A DNA stretch of 64,000 nt from Erpobdella octoculata (taxonomy: Eukaryota; Annelida; Clitellata; Hirudinida; Erpobdellidae), in contig OZ022240.1 in the NCBI GenBank assembly GCA_963978895.1, forward strand, positions 9,805,807 through 9,869,806, written 5' to 3'. Under the pieces are notes generated by a model, which was not told the origin of the DNA, made no database searches, and worked only from the letters and a program-made list of their open reading frames with translations. Shown here one piece after another: positions 1 through 20,904 of the stretch. Each line of letters begins with the position of its first letter. Within the stretch, counting starts at the first letter, position 1. The position numbers and the translations under genes are program-made.

Positions 1-1218
1 GACTGACTGACTGACTGACTGACTGACTGACTGACTGACTGACTGACTGACTGACTGACTGACTGACTGACTGACTGACTGACTGACTGACTGACTGACT
101 GACTGACTGACTGACTGACTGACTGACTGACTGACTGACTGACTGACTGACTGACTGACTGACTGACTGACTGACTGACTGACTGACTGACTGACTGACT
201 GACTGACTGACTGACTGACTGACTGACTGACTGACTGACTGACTGACTGACTGACTGACTGACTGACTGACTGACTGACTGACTGACTGACTGACTGACT
301 GACTGACTGACTGACTGACTGACTGACTGACTGACTGACTGACTGACTGACTGACTGACTGACTGACTGACTGACTGACTGACTGACTGACTGACTGACT
401 GACTGACTGACTGACTGACTGACTGACTGACTGACTGACTGACTGACTGACTGACTGACTGACTGACTGACTGACTGACTGACTGACTGACTGACTGACT
501 GACTGACTGACTGACTGACTGACTGACTGACTGACTGACTGACTGACTGACTGACTGACTGACTGACTGACTGACTGACTGACTGACTGACTGACTGACT
601 GACTGACTGACTGACTGACTGACTGACTGACTGACTGACTGACTGACTGACTGACTGACTGACTGACTGACTGACTGACTGACTGACTGACTGACTGACT
701 GACTGACTGACTGACTGACTGACTGACTGACTGACTGACTGACTGACTGACTGACTGACTGACTGACTGACTGACTGACTGACTGACTGACTGACTGACT
801 GACTGACTGACTGACTGACTGACTGACTGACTGACTGACTGACTGACTGACTGACTGACTGACTGACTGACTGACTGACTGACTGACTGACTGACTGACT
901 GACTGACTGACTGACTGACTGACTGACTGACTGACTGACTGACTGACTGACTGACTGACTGACTGACTGACTGACTGACTGACTGACTGACTGACTGACT
1001 GACTGACTGACTGACTGACTGACTGACTGACTGACTGACTGACTGACTGACTGACTGACTGACTGACTGACTGACTGACTGACTGACTGACTGACTGACT
1101 GACTGACTGACTGACTGACTGACTGACTGACTGACTGACTGACTGACTGACTGACTGACTGACTGACTGACTGACTGACTGACTGACTGACTGACTGACT
1201 GACTGACTGACTGACTGA
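1..1218. repeat. (GACT)n microsatellite array, about 304 copies
   Basis: The first 1218 bases are an unbroken GACT tetranucleotide array with no visible variant unit, running to the window edge. It passes directly into the 157-bp-unit repeat. A short (CAGT)n tract of about 15 bases lies at the matching outer end of the inverted copy near 11555..11569, so the tetranucleotide belongs to the end of that repeat family and has expanded here. The perfect uniformity could reflect very recent expansion or assembly collapse or extension. Confidence 0.98.
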
Positions 1219-1439
1219 TAAATAATCAACGCCGAGCTCAAACGCCTCATCCTAGGAACGTGAAATTTGGAACTTATATTACTTTTATTGCGTAAGCATC
1301 CACTAAGAAAGGATTTTTGAAAATCTTGCTCCTGAGGGGAAGAAACTGGAAAACAAACTTTTTTTAAAACAATGTATATCTCGAAAACCAAAAATGAGGA
1401 GATTTTGAAATTTGGTATATGGATTCTTCTTGAAAAATA

Positions 1440-2100
1440 AAAAGATACGTGTTTTTCCATTTTTTGAAAATTCGGTTTCCCGGACCTCAAATGTGGGTTG
1501 GAAAATTGGGTTATTTGGTTTTTAAAGTAGCTGCTACTCAAAAACTGTTAATGCTACAGGAGTAAAAATTAGTATTTAGTTTTTACTATAAAAATAATGA
1601 AATACGTGTTTTAGCATTTTTTGAAAATTTGGTTTCCAGGACTTCAAATGTGGGGTGGAAAATAGGGTTATTTGTTTTTTAAAGTAACTGCTACTCAAAA
1701 ACTGTAAATACCACAGATGTAAAAATTAGTATTTAGTTTCTATTCTAAAAATAAAGATATACGTGTTTCACCATTTTTTACAAATTTGGTTTCCAGGACC
1801 TTAAATGTGGGGTGGACAATAGGATTACTTGGTTTTTAAAAAAGCTGCTACTCAAAAACTGTGAATGCTACAAAAGTAAAAATTAGTATTTAGTTTCTAC
1901 TCTAAAAATAATGATATACGTGTTTCACCATTTTTTGAAAATTTGGTTTCCAGGACTTCAAATGTGGGGTGTAAAATAGGGTTATTTGGTTTTTAAAGTA
2001 ACTGCTACTTAACAACTGTAATTGCTACAGATTTAAAAATTAATACTTAGTATCTACTAAAAAAAAAAAGATATACGTGTTTCACCATTTTTACCAATGC
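1440..2100 (+). repeat. 157-bp tandem repeat array
   Basis: Four full units and a partial one share the order: a GTGTTT-type motif, TTTTTTGAAAATTTGG, TTCCAGGACTTCAAATGTGG, then GCTACTCAAAAACTGT. The spacing is constant at 157 bp. The array lies inside the interspersed repeat and is mirrored at 10827..11300 with 156-bp spacing in the inverted copy. Confidence 0.9.
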
Positions 2101-2736
2101 TTTTATTAACTCGTCGTCTCTGTTTCTCTGTCTGTCTGTTTCTCTGTCTGTTTCAAATCTTGCAATCAATTTTTGAATCACTTCCTGATGATAGATTTTT
2201 TTCAAATTTTGCATACATGCTCAAAATAGAAGACAATGCAATATTCAATTATTAGTTTTACAATAAGTCAATTAATTTAGTTAATTTTAATTAATTTCGA
2301 TATTTCGATATAATTAAGATATTTCGACTTTAATATAAAATAAAAGAGTAATATAAGAAAAAATTGATTGCAAAATTTGTGTTTTAATTACATATAAGAG
2401 CATTGGGTTTTAAAAATTCGTTTTTAATTTACTTGTTTAAAACTTTGGTTTCCGTGACTTCAAATGTGAAGTCAAAATAAGGGTTATTTGATTTTAAAAT
2501 AACTGCTACTCAACAACTGCAAGCATTACAGATGTAAAACTTAGTATTTTGAGGTTTTGTGCCGGCCAGGCCCGTAGGCAGGATTTAGTGAGTAGGGGGC
2601 TACTGACGAACGAAGGCAGCGATAAAGAGATTCGCCAAAGCATTTTGTAGCATTTGGCACAAAATGGCATCCAATTTTGGATATCCTATTATTTAATTTT
2701 AGATTTTCTAAGAGTTGCAAAATTGTTGCTCGTAAT

Positions 2737-4102
2737 TAGGGATGTCACGGGTAGTACTTTTTGGAGTTTTCGGGTTCGGGTTCGGGTTTGTAAAACTCGA
2801 GTTTTCGGGTTCGGGTTCGGGTTTGTGAAACTCAGGTTTTCGGGTTCGGGTTTGTGAAACTCAGGTTTTCGGGTTCGGGTTTGTGAAACTCAGGTTTTCG
2901 GGTTCGGGTTCGGGTTTGTAGTTTTCCAAAAACCGGGTTCGGGTTCGGGTACTGGCTTATGATTTCAAATTCCTGGATTGATTTTAAATTTACCTAGTGT
3001 ATATACATATACAAACGAGAGCGATCAATTCATCCATTGGACATTACACGTATTGAATAAACTCTAACAAGTTATTTTTCAGCTTTCCAAATAATGTGAT
3101 TTCTTTGGCCGAAGGAGGCTTAATTATTTTAGTTCGTTCGTGGCTCCGTCCGGCCAAATAATCAGGCGGATTAGGGGTCTAGCTTACACACTCACCAATA
3201 AAATGACCTATTTGTATTATTTGTTACGCAAATGTGATAATACAAAACTTGCAGGGCTTGCGATTAGTATAATACGTTACCTCTTATATTATTGTCATTT
3301 ATTAATTTTTTTCGCGGCTCGGTCCGGTCGGGTAATCAGGCGGATTAGTGTCCTAGCTTACACATTTGCTAATAAAATAACTGTGGCGCATAGATCATTT
3401 ATAGACTTTGCCAATTAAAGTTTAGGATTATGCAAGATTATCTTTATAACAAAGGGTCTTTGTTATATCAGAAAAACTTTGAGTAAATGAATGAATAAAT
3501 ATAAGGTTATATAACTGAAGTAAAAAGTTTAGAGTCATGGCTATCCGCGATTTCTTCGACCAAAGGAGGCTTAATTATTTTAGTTCGTTCGCGGCTCGGT
3601 CCGGCCTGACATGGACTCCTATCTATCTAGGAGTCCATGGGCCTGATAATCAAACGGATTAGTAGTTTAGTTTACACAATCACTAATAAAATGACGTATT
3701 TGTGTTATTTGTTACGAAAAGCTGATAATACAAAACTTCTACGCTCGCGATTAGTATAATATGTTACGTCAACAAAACTTGTAATTGATTAATTTCTAAG
3801 ACATAGCTTTTAAAATTTTTTATTTGTTCACAACTCCGTGTTCGGGTATTAGGCTTATAAATTTTCGGGTTCGGGTTCGGGTATCAAGTTTTCACATTTT
3901 CGGGTTCGAGTTCAGGTTCGGGTATCAAGTTTTCTCATTTTCGGGTTCGGGTTCGGGTTCGGGTTCGGGTATCAAGTTTTCACATTTTCGGGTTCGGGTA
4001 TCAAATTTTCACACTTTCGGGTTCGAGTTCGGGTTCGGGTATCAGAAAAAGACCGGGTAGTACCGAACTCGGGTTCGGGTTCGGGTACCCGTGACATCCC
4101 TA
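2737..4102. mobile_element. Nested hAT element with TTCGGG-repeat arms
   Basis: Ends are TAGGGATGTCACGGGTA and its inverse, flanked by the perfect 8-bp duplication CTCGTAAT (2729..2736 and 4103..4110). Both arms hold (TTCGGG)n-type simple repeats (2768..2955 and 3841..4085), so the two ends can pair over a long distance. The middle carries three imperfect copies of a block beginning GAAGGAGGCTTAATTATTTT (about 3110, 3300 and 3565) and a hairpin around GGACTCCTAT near 3610..3643. Open frames here only translate the hexamer repeat and are not genes. Confidence 0.92.
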
Positions 4103-4317
4103 CTCGTAATAACAAAAATTAAAAATTTTCACAGGCAATTTTGTCAATTAACAGTATGCTTGTTGTTATCCACAATCTTGATTTTTGATGCGTGCATGGC
4201 TCACCACTGGGATGACAGCACTGAATCAAATTGTCAAAATTTAATTACTGATTAAGACAACCGTTATAGTCCACAATACAATAACTTGCTTATTTTATTT
4301 TTGATAAAAACTTGTAC

Positions 4318-4965
4318 ATCTGTATCAAATGCCAAGAAATCAATAAAATAAAATCGGATTTAAATATTTGTTTTGACAAAGATCAAACCACATTATAATA
4401 AAATGTACTATTTAGTTTACTTTCTCATATTAAGTTACTAAACATCCATTCATGTGTTACCCATAAAACTTGTCATCAGTTTTTAAACCATCTAAATAGA
4501 AGATTAGATTATATATCAAGTCTATCATTAAACTTATATTGTTGAAAAGATTGTGTGGTTTGACAGTAAGCTTTAAATTGTTTCTTTGAATTAATCAGTT
4601 CAGAATATTGGGGTTAATAGTATTGCAGTGTCAGACTTGCACTAAAAAATAATAAATTATGAAAATAATTTGAATTATTGAGAGTCATTCAAAAATCAAA
4701 AGCCAAAGTTTGTCAGCTAAACTGACTTAGCTTTTTTCTCTGTTCTAAAACTGTATGATTAAAGTTATTATAATATTGTAAGACTACGTCCAAGCACTGA
4801 TTATGAAACTCATGACAATTTTCATGTGTAAAACATGAATGGATGTGTAGTAGCTTGAAAGGAAAAACTAAACTAAAAAGTCCATTTCATTATAATATGG
4901 TTTGATCATTGTCAAGACAATTATTTGAATCCGATTTTATTTTATTGCATTCTTGGTATTTGATA
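4318..4965. repeat. Inverted duplication of the hAT 3' region
   Basis: Bases 4318..4455 and 4823..4965 are imperfect inverted copies of each other, both including the motif CATGAATGGATGT or its complement and AAATCCGATTTTATTTTATT. The spacer is about 370 bp. The right arm adjoins the end of the transposase remnant, so the left arm looks like an inverted copy of that 3' end. Such a structure could arise by aberrant repair during excision; that is inference. Confidence 0.75.
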
Positions 4966-5436
4966 GGTATCCATATCAATTGCTTTACAGAGCGATTTTT
5001 CAAATGCCAGAAGTATAAGTTTGCTTTTTCTCTCATGGGACATTGATCTTCTCTGTGGTTGTAGTACTCGTGTTAGACAATAAAAAGTGGCAATCGAGAT
5101 GCTGAGAGTCATTGCAGCTGAATAGTGCCAATTTAGAGTAGGAAATGCATCTTTATAGTCCAGCATAAAATCCATCATTTCCTGGAGACTGTAGTCTGGT
5201 TAAAATTTGTTTTTTAGAAACCTACTTGTAATGAGAGCTTGGTCTGCAATATATTTTTCAACATCGTCATGCCTGTCTTGTTTTAGCAGTTGCGTCAACG
5301 GTTTAAGGTCGTTGACATCTAAAAACTTGTCTGATGTTGGTAAAAGGGCAGACACTGCACAACTCAAACCTTTAGAATAACTTACATAGCTATCAACAAA
5401 GCTCTCCATCAATTCCCCTAATATACCGTCCAACAT
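4942..5436 (-). pseudogene. hAT transposase remnant with C-terminal dimerisation region
   Basis: On the minus strand two open stretches (5436..5200, then 5178..4942) are separated by a stop. The second reads TLSISIATFYCLTRVLQ, then RRSMSHERKSKLILLAFE. This fits the Dimer_Tnp_hAT signature: a variant of the usual V-S-T-A-x-x-E-R-x-F-S block, followed by R-S-x-M-x-x-x-R-L-x-x-L-x-L. The usual E-R-S-F is changed to Y-C-L-T. The stretch upstream has a helical, charged composition typical of the preceding part of ZMYM1-like hAT proteins. Only the C-terminal part remains, with no DDE core or BED finger, so it is a dead fragment of the 2567..5738 element. Confidence 0.75.
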
Positions 5437-6259
5437 GCTAAAATAAACAGCACAAAGCTGATTCCACTCTGGTGAACACTATATTGCTCATTACAGAATC
5501 ACGTAGCGTGCTAATCTGTACTTTTGCTCTTTTTTGGTATGGGTTTTACCAATTATTCATTCTATAGGCAGCAAATTATTATTATTAATTTTATATTTAA
5601 ATTTACCTTTATTTATTTATTTTTATTTAATTTTATTTAAAATTTCAGTGGGGGGGCTTACATTTTTAGTGGAGGGGCTTACATTTTTAGTGGGGGGGCT
5701 GCAGCCCCCCCCCAGCCCCCCCGCTAGCTATGGGCCTGGTGCCGGTTAAAAGTAGCTGAGTCCAGTTTATCACCGGTCGGGCCAAGCCATTATTTTAGGG
5801 TCTTTTTACGGGCCAGACTAAACCTTAAATCAAGGTGGTACGGGCCGAGGTTTTTCGCGAAGTATATAGACATTTTAGTGATTTTAGGGTCTTCAGACGG
5901 GCCGGGCCAAACCTGAAGTCAAGGTGGGACGGGCCGAAGTTTTTCATCAAGTATATAGAATTTCTAGGCCTGTAGAAACGGGCCGAGCCCAAATTAGACG
6001 GGCCGTGCCGGGCCAGGAATTTTGGTTTTGAAACGGGCTGGGCCAAGTTGTCGACGGGCCGAGCCGACACCTGTGGATGCACGGTTCAAATTCTCTAATT
6101 TCATGCGAGCGAAGCCGCTATGGGCACTGCTAGTATCAAATAAAAGTTAATTTTTCAACTGTTTTTACAAACTTTTATTTAGGTTTCAATTTCTGTTTGT
6201 GTGGCTTTCTCTTTACGCAAATCTTGCAAGTAAAATTTAACCAGCTTTTTGACTAGCTA

Positions 6260-7969
6260 CAGGGACGTAAATTCAGCATTTTCCAGGGGGGGGGCAAAAT
6301 TTTCCCGCCATTTTATAGCTTACTGACAGGGTTACCCGGTGTTGTCCGGGTTTTTTATGCTTAGTTTTTTCTCGTTTTTGTCAATGAAACGTCAAAGAAA
6401 TAACAGATTTTTTGTAATTTTTCAAAATTTTCTCATCAATGAAGTTACCTGCATGCCAAATGTTGTTAAAATTGCTCCTGCGGCTTGGATGTGATAAACG
6501 AATGCTCTCACACACACATTACCTTTTACATTTATATAAATACGTAGGTACAAGCAGAGAGGGATGGGGAAATGCATCCCCTATCAGAGTATCAATTGAA
6601 ATTTTTTTGGGTATAATACCTTGGTTTTGGAAAACGACCGTAGCTTTTTTGGGAAGAGAAATTGGAAGTCTTTGAAAAATTTTTTGAAAAATACTTACGA
6701 CTACCCCTTACCGGTTATCAGCTTTTTGGAAGAGAATATAAAAAAATTTCTGAAGTGAATCCCCACCAGACAATTCTGGATTCGCCACGCGCCACTGGGT
6801 ATAAGGGGGATGAATGATTTAATCATATTGCAGGGGCAAGTACAGGATTAGCAAAACAAGTAAAGGAAAAACGAGTTTTTCAACTCAAACTTTGAATTCA
6901 AATACATTCAATTTAGAAATGCAAAAGATGTTCAAAGTTTTTTTTTTAATTTAATCATGTATTTTCATCAAATATAAAGCTATGCTGAAAGTTTCAACTT
7001 CCTAGCTAGTCAAAATGCTGGTTAAATTTCACTTGCAAGATTTGCGTACAGAGGAAGACACACACACACAAACAAACAAACAGAGATTTTAACCTAAATA
7101 AAAGTTTGTAAAAAAAAATGTCCAAAATGGGGTGGTTATAATTTTGTTTTATTTTTGTGTAATAAATAATAACTTTGATGTAGACAGCTGTGAGGGAATC
7201 AACATTGTATCAATACCACTAATAGGATAAAATTCCACGAGTTCGCTGATTGTGGGCGCCGTAGCACAGTGGTGAAAGCAGTTATGCTATCATCCTGCCG
7301 TCGTGGGTTCAAATCTCAGTCACGGCGAGGCGTAATTCCGTTGAGCAAAGAATTCACTCACACTGCTCAGGCCAACTCAGCCTTTCATCCTTCACTGGTC
7401 GATGAATGAGTACCAGTTTCACGACTGGGATGTAATAGGGTTCGGGGCATTCCGATTTCGGAGACACGTGCAGGTGGCAGGTAACACTGTGTGATCCCAT
7501 ATGCACTAGCAGTTCCCGGCGCTGCTGGGGTATTAATTGATATACGAAGTAGCGCCCTAATGTTATACATTTACATTTTATTTTATTTGTATTTTGGCAC
7601 AGAAAACAGCTAGTCTTTGGACCAACACTGATACACAAATTATTACTCTGCAGTTATTGGTAAATCTAGCATCGAGCTAAGATATAAAATTGTCTACACA
7701 CGCAAAAAGAATTCCAATACGCATTGAATCATCACGGGGTTAAGTAAAGTTAAAATTAACATATTATATAGTAAACTCTAGGTAAAAAAAATTTTAATTT
7801 TGGAAATCAAGGGGGGGGCGAATTGTCTATACACGCCAGAAGGATTCCAATACGCATTACATCATCACTAGGTTAAGTAAAGTTAAAATTAAATAAATAT
7901 ATAGTAAACTTTAGGTAAAAAAATTCAAATTTTGAAAATCAGGGGCCCCCCCCCCAATTTACGTCCCTG
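6260..7969. mobile_element. hAT-type element with CAGGGACGTAAATT ends
   Basis: Perfect inverted ends CAGGGACGTAAATT and AATTTACGTCCCTG are flanked by the 8-bp duplication ACTAGCTA (6252..6259, 7970..7977). Both sub-ends carry runs of eight or more G or C (6287..6295, 7946..7955). The interior has no transposase frame. It contains a decayed copy of the TTACCCGGTGTTGTCCGGG repeat (about 6330), a second copy in inverted orientation of the sequence that also flanks the insertion (6840..7120, compare 6140..6250 and 7978..8110), and a tRNA-derived SINE. Confidence 0.93.
7253..7595 (+). mobile_element. tRNA-derived SINE
   Basis: The head has the two internal RNA polymerase III promoter boxes: TAGCACAGTGG (box A, from 7262) and GGTTCAAATC (box B, 7306..7315). 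The outer segments CGCCGT and ACGGCG can pair as an acceptor stem. The body continues through a TTCACGACTGG-containing region to an AT-rich tail near 7570..7595. It has no LINE-like tail that I recognise. It is too divergent from a cloverleaf, and too long, to be called a functional tRNA gene. It sits inside the hAT element. Confidence 0.75.
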
Positions 7970-8294
7970 ACTAGCTAGAAAGCTGAAACTTTCAGAATAG
8001 GTTTATAATAGATGACAATAAATGATTCAATTAAGAAAAACTTAATTTGAACATCTTTGTATTTAAATCGAGTGTATTTGAAATTAAAGATTGTGTTAAA
8101 AAAACTCGTTTTTTCTTTTACTTGTTTTAACTTATTTAATGTTTTGTATGAAAATACAACATACAAATGTATATTTGGATAGTCATTTTTGTTTGAAGAT
8201 TCCAAGGTTAAATTTGAAAAATCTTCGTCCCCTTCAACATTTTGCAGAATCCACGCCTCTGGTGGCCCGGTGTGTGTGTGCGTGTGTCCGGTGA

Positions 8295-8400
8295 ATAATG
8301 ATGCCGGGATATAGCTGGGTATCCCGTGCTTAATGATGCGGAATTTAGCTAGATATCCCGTGCTTAATGATGCGGGATTTAGCTGGGTATCTTTTGTTGA
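8295..8400 (+). repeat. Short tandem repeat, 34-36 bp unit, three copies
   Basis: The unit AATGATGCGGGATTTAGCTG followed by GGTATCCCGTGCTT repeats from 8296, 8332 and 8366 with small changes. The region 8230..8540 is unusually GC-rich for this window and has many CCCGCG and CCGGCG motifs. It looks like part of an unclassified repeat; no gene is visible. Confidence 0.7.
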
Positions 8401-9142
8401 TGCCGTGCTAATGATCTGAGGATCCCGTGTAAATCCCGCGGACAAAACCGGCGGGATCTCGCCGGGTTCCCCATGCTGAACCCGCTGAGTTCCTCAGCTC
8501 TATCCCGCGCGGGTCCCGTGTGGGTGTGTTTGCTGGGTAGAAGAGAATGGTTTTTTATGTTTATTCGTAGACGTTTTTGTAGGAGGGACTAAACGAGACT
8601 CTTCTTTATGTCAGGCCAAACTCGATTATTTCCAGGCGCGGCACTGGGCGGAGGTCCAGGAGTCCGAACTCCCACAGCTCCGACAGGTAGCGCCCGTGGG
8701 ATTTTTGCAAATCTGAGAACTTTTATTTCTATGATTTCGGGCAGCGAGAATTCTCATGGCTACAAGGATAACTTTGAGTAGTTGCGCTTGTTCTGGAAAA
8801 TCGTTTTGGCCTAAACCGTACCTTTCGCTAGTGCCTGCCTCTCCACACCCTACGGACGCTGGTTATGCCGGTTAGGTTCGAACCACCGACAGGAAAATGC
8901 TTTTCTTTATACCAGCGCCAAACTTTCATCATAAATGTATAATAAATTACAACACGTTATTTAATGTTTTTGAATTACTTGTTTAAATATTGGTTAACCA
9001 TAGAACACTGATACAATATTTATTTCTCATATCTATGTGTGCTGCATGTTTGATTTGTGTGGTTTGTTGTTGCCAGTGGGAAATCTACAATTCCAAATTA
9101 ATACAGTAAAATAAAAGTATTGTGAACTTTCAATTAGTCACG

Positions 9143-17729
<8,587 letters not shown>

Positions 17730-17799
17730 AAATCTTTTCTTAAGTTAAATTTTCAAATTTCTTAACTGGTGCCATGAGTGTATTATTTTTCTGTTGTTT

Positions 17800-17805
17800 A
17801 ATAAA
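17800..17805 (+). promoter_or_regulatory. Putative RRP9 polyadenylation signal
   Basis: Canonical AATAAA in AT-rich sequence about 70 bp downstream of the RRP9 stop codon. Transcript data would be needed to prove use. Confidence 0.55.
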
Positions 17806-18159
17806 TATTTCTTCTAGCAAGGACCCGTAGTCGTGACAACTGATAAATTGTCGTCTATTACTACAGCATTCTACGACACAATCGATTATATGTGCTTTAC
17901 TTTGAATTCGGCCAAAGTTAGATTGTCTTGGCGTTATTCAGACTTTAGCAAATGCCTTGTTAATAAATAGATCCGATATTAAGAATTGCCACACAACATC
18001 AAATATCCGAGTTGAATGTGTAATACGATTTTTTCTAACTATAGAATTTGATAATTAAAGGGATAAGCTGAAAAAGAGAAAAAATAAACCGGAATTGCAT
18101 TGTTTTACATATAGAGTGACTAAGTAAGAATTTAAAAAATAATTATGAATTGTCATTAA

Positions 18160-18299
18160 TTGGTCAAATATTTATGTGCATTCCAGCTTCAGATACAATG
18201 TTGTGTCAGAGAGTAACTTCATACTTCATTGGTCAAATATTTATGTGCATTCCAGCTTCAGATACAATGTTGTGTCAGAGAGTAACTTCATACTTCATT
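18160..18299. repeat. 69-bp tandem duplication
   Basis: Two almost identical copies of a unit beginning TTGGTCAAATATTTATGTGC follow each other with a period of 69 bp. This looks like a recent local duplication between the two gene ends. Confidence 0.93.
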
Positions 18300-20155
18300 G
18301 TCTTTTTCTCCAATGGGATAATTGGCTGAACTATATGCAGAATGTTCCTTGTTTCAAATACAAATCAAATAATTTCTAGTGTTTTGTATGCCTTCTCTTT
18401 AAGAACATAAGCACCAAGTTTGTTTTTGTTTGTTTCATAGATTCCTGATTTGGTGTTTTCACTCTACTTTTATCATTGACAATCTGATTCTATTTAAAAA
18501 AAATTATCTATAGCTTTTTTATATTTTTTGTTTGTACACGCAAATTCATATTAAAGACATATTAATATGCCACCATACTTTGATAAGATTTTTAACAGGC
18601 TTCTGAAAAATCAGTAGCTTTCGCAATGACCTTCTGTCTCTAGAACCATAATATTTATTCATATTCATCTATTTCAATCCTTATTTTAATTCTGTGGACC
18701 ATGTTTGTGGAGACCTCTTTTCATAAAATTTAGCGAGACCTAGGAACATATCCCCATCGTTGCTTTGTAGCCGAGCACTTTTGAGTTATAGAAAATTTTT
18801 TAATTGATTGTCCTGATGGTAAACACTTATACTGTTCCATAAACACTTGGATGGCTCAGAAATCAATGATTAACCTTAATTATAAAAAAATAGATAACTA
18901 TTTAACAAATGAACAAAACTGGATAAAAATAAATTTTACAAAACACCAGTGAGGACTTGCACAATAAATAGTACTTTATTTGGACACCCTTCACTAATGA
19001 ATTCGTAAATTAAACGATAGAGAACAAAATACATCACATTAAACAGCACAAATAACTTCGTAAAATCAGCCATTTATTGGCCGGAGACCCACTGTGGCGT
19101 GAGATTGAATTTTAATCTACACTGTTGAAAAGATATGTGTAACAACAAAACGGTATAATTTGGCCAAATAATAGCAAGTGTTGGAACTTTAACAATAGAA
19201 TTTAGATGCAAAGATATTTTCTGTTGTAAATTATCAATCTTGTCACATATCCAGAGACGGAATTGATCGCAGAACTTGCATGTTATTGCACTCGAATGCC
19301 TACGAAATGAATTAAAAAGTAGAAGCACATTCAATTTCAATACGAATATTCATATTCAATTAAAAAGACTAGAGTTTCAAGCTAAAAGCACGTAAACAGG
19401 CAGTGCACATAAAGTGGCAGTGCACAAATCATAGAAATAAAATTATTGGAATAAAAGCAAATTTTTAAATAAAACAATAAGATCAATTTATTTTTCGAAA
19501 ATAAAAAAATATAAAAGCTGCCTATAAAACATCTTTTAACAAATTTAAAACTATGAAATTATCAAGTCAAGATGAAAACAGGCAGTAATCTCCACTTTGT
19601 ACATAGTTAAGCAGATATGATATATTACTTCAGAGCTGGACAAAAACAACGAGCATCAAGAAAAAAAGTCACTTGAATACAATTAAAACTTTTTTCAATC
19701 TGCAGCAGAAAGTCTCAGATAAGATGGATGAGGAGGATGAGACAAACACGTTGAGATGCCATCGTAAAACAACAATCACTTTTTACAATATATAATTGAC
19801 CTCTATACAAAATTTATAATCATCTATTAAAAAACGTATTTGCACATCATTCAGCACTTACAAACATAACAACTCTGTCAGTAAAACTAGCATAATAACA
19901 ACACGTAAAATATGTAAAAAGCGTCTCAAGAATTCACGAGTTGCTTTCTTATCTGCATCACAACCAGAAAAATGTCCTGTAAATTTTGTTTACAAGTCTA
20001 TTGAATCAAAACATTTCCAGCAATCTTTTTATGCCCAAGATTATTACATCATAATGAGATGAAAACAAGAAATGAAAACGTGATAAAATTAAAAGCAAAC
20101 ACAACAAATCAAATGTTTCTAACAAAGAACATAATCAATGAGCAAACTTAAGGTG

Positions 20156-20512
20156 TCATATAGTAGTGCCATCAGATCCTTCGATGCTACAAAACACAGT
20201 CATGTTACGTGGCAGGTTGAGTTCTATAAGCTTTTTATTAAGAGCTTCCCATTGTTCACAATTCCTGTTTGCACTGTCAAGCACCTCTTGTGTTTCAGGA
20301 AAGATTTTTGCCAACAGCCTTTGTCAATCAAAATTTAATTGGAATAGATTTAAGAAATAGTATAGCAAATTTGTCATTAAATCACGAATTCGCTAATTAA
20401 TCTAAAGACCTCTAGAAATAACTAGCTTTCAGGAGTAGATGATATGAGAGAAGACAAGAAGCATGAAAGCAAATTCAGTGAGAGGAAAAAGACAAAGCAC
20501 AATTTAATATGA

Positions 20513-20573
<61 letters not shown>

Positions 20574-20833
20574 TATCGGGGTGCCAGGCGTTGCCCGGGC
20601 TTTTCTATCGTTTTTCTCTCACGCTCCCGTTTCCTTTCCCGCTTGCTCTCACGCTCCCGGTCGCTTTCCCACTTTTCGACCACATAGAGCTCTAAAACTT
20701 TCAGGAAAGCTTTATTCTGGATGACAATACATGAATTTAATGTTTCCGGCATGAATTAGGCCTTAAATCAATTAAAATTAATCAAATCAAATTAATCAGA
20801 CAGTTCAAGACACTCTTTTATAGGAAACGAAAC

Positions 20834-20904
<71 letters not shown>

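Larger units (their letters stand above)
2567..5738. mobile_element. hAT-type DNA transposon (non-autonomous), 8-bp TSD
   Basis: The element begins CAGGCCCGTAG and ends CTATGGGCCTG, an imperfect inverted repeat. It is flanked by GTGCCGGC (2559..2566) and GTGCCGGT (5739..5746), an 8-bp duplication with one mismatch. The undisturbed target is readable in the inverted copy of the surrounding repeat near 10725..10740, which confirms the insertion. Inside are a second hAT element (2737..4102) and minus-strand remnants of a hAT transposase (4942..5436). The right end is rich in G and C runs (5650..5727). With the transposase broken, the element cannot move itself. Confidence 0.9.
1219..6104 (+). 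mobile_element. Interspersed repeat with 157-bp tandem core and GACT end, left copy (interrupted)
   Basis: Bases 1219..2566 and 5747..6104 form one repeat split by the hAT element at 2567..5738. The same sequence occurs inverted at 10356..11569. Its core is a tandem array: GGTTTCC landmarks fall at 1474, 1631, 1788 and 1945, exactly 157 bp apart, with a degenerate unit near 2449. The 5747..6104 part is GC-rich, with repeated GGGCCG motifs. A tetranucleotide end plus a tandem core of about 160 bp resembles Helentron-associated HINE elements and bivalve pearl elements; that assignment is inference from architecture only. No coding potential was seen. Confidence 0.7.
17730..20155. other. RRP9 3' UTR, PDE2 3' UTR and convergent intergenic sequence
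   Basis: No coding exon is supported between the two stop codons. On the plus strand AATAAA at 17800..17805 is a plausible poly(A) signal for RRP9, about 70 bp after its stop. Minus-strand AATAAA signals for PDE2 are possible at several TTTATT sites, for example near 18972 and 19070; the choice cannot be made from sequence alone. A 69-bp tandem duplication lies at 18160..18299. Confidence 0.7.

Noticed and set aside
2768..4085. (TTCGGG)n arrays looked like interstitial telomeric repeats, and open frames there encode FGFGF-type protein
   Set aside because: The arrays are the arms of a hAT element with a defined 8-bp duplication, the hexamer is not a standard animal telomere unit, and the frames are pure repeat translation.
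7253..7330. Functional tRNA gene (also 54637..54710)
   Set aside because: Boxes A and B are present, but the anticodon and stems do not form a convincing cloverleaf and both continue into SINE bodies.
8870..8900. GGTTCGAACC as a tRNA box B
   Set aside because: No box A at the right distance on either strand; the motif is self-complementary and can occur by chance.
20138..20360. Plus-strand open frames over the last PDE2 exon (also 22363..22575 and 24928..25167)
   Set aside because: The first two are antisense shadows of PDE2 exon sequence, and the third is partly decayed LINE running into the piggyBac end.
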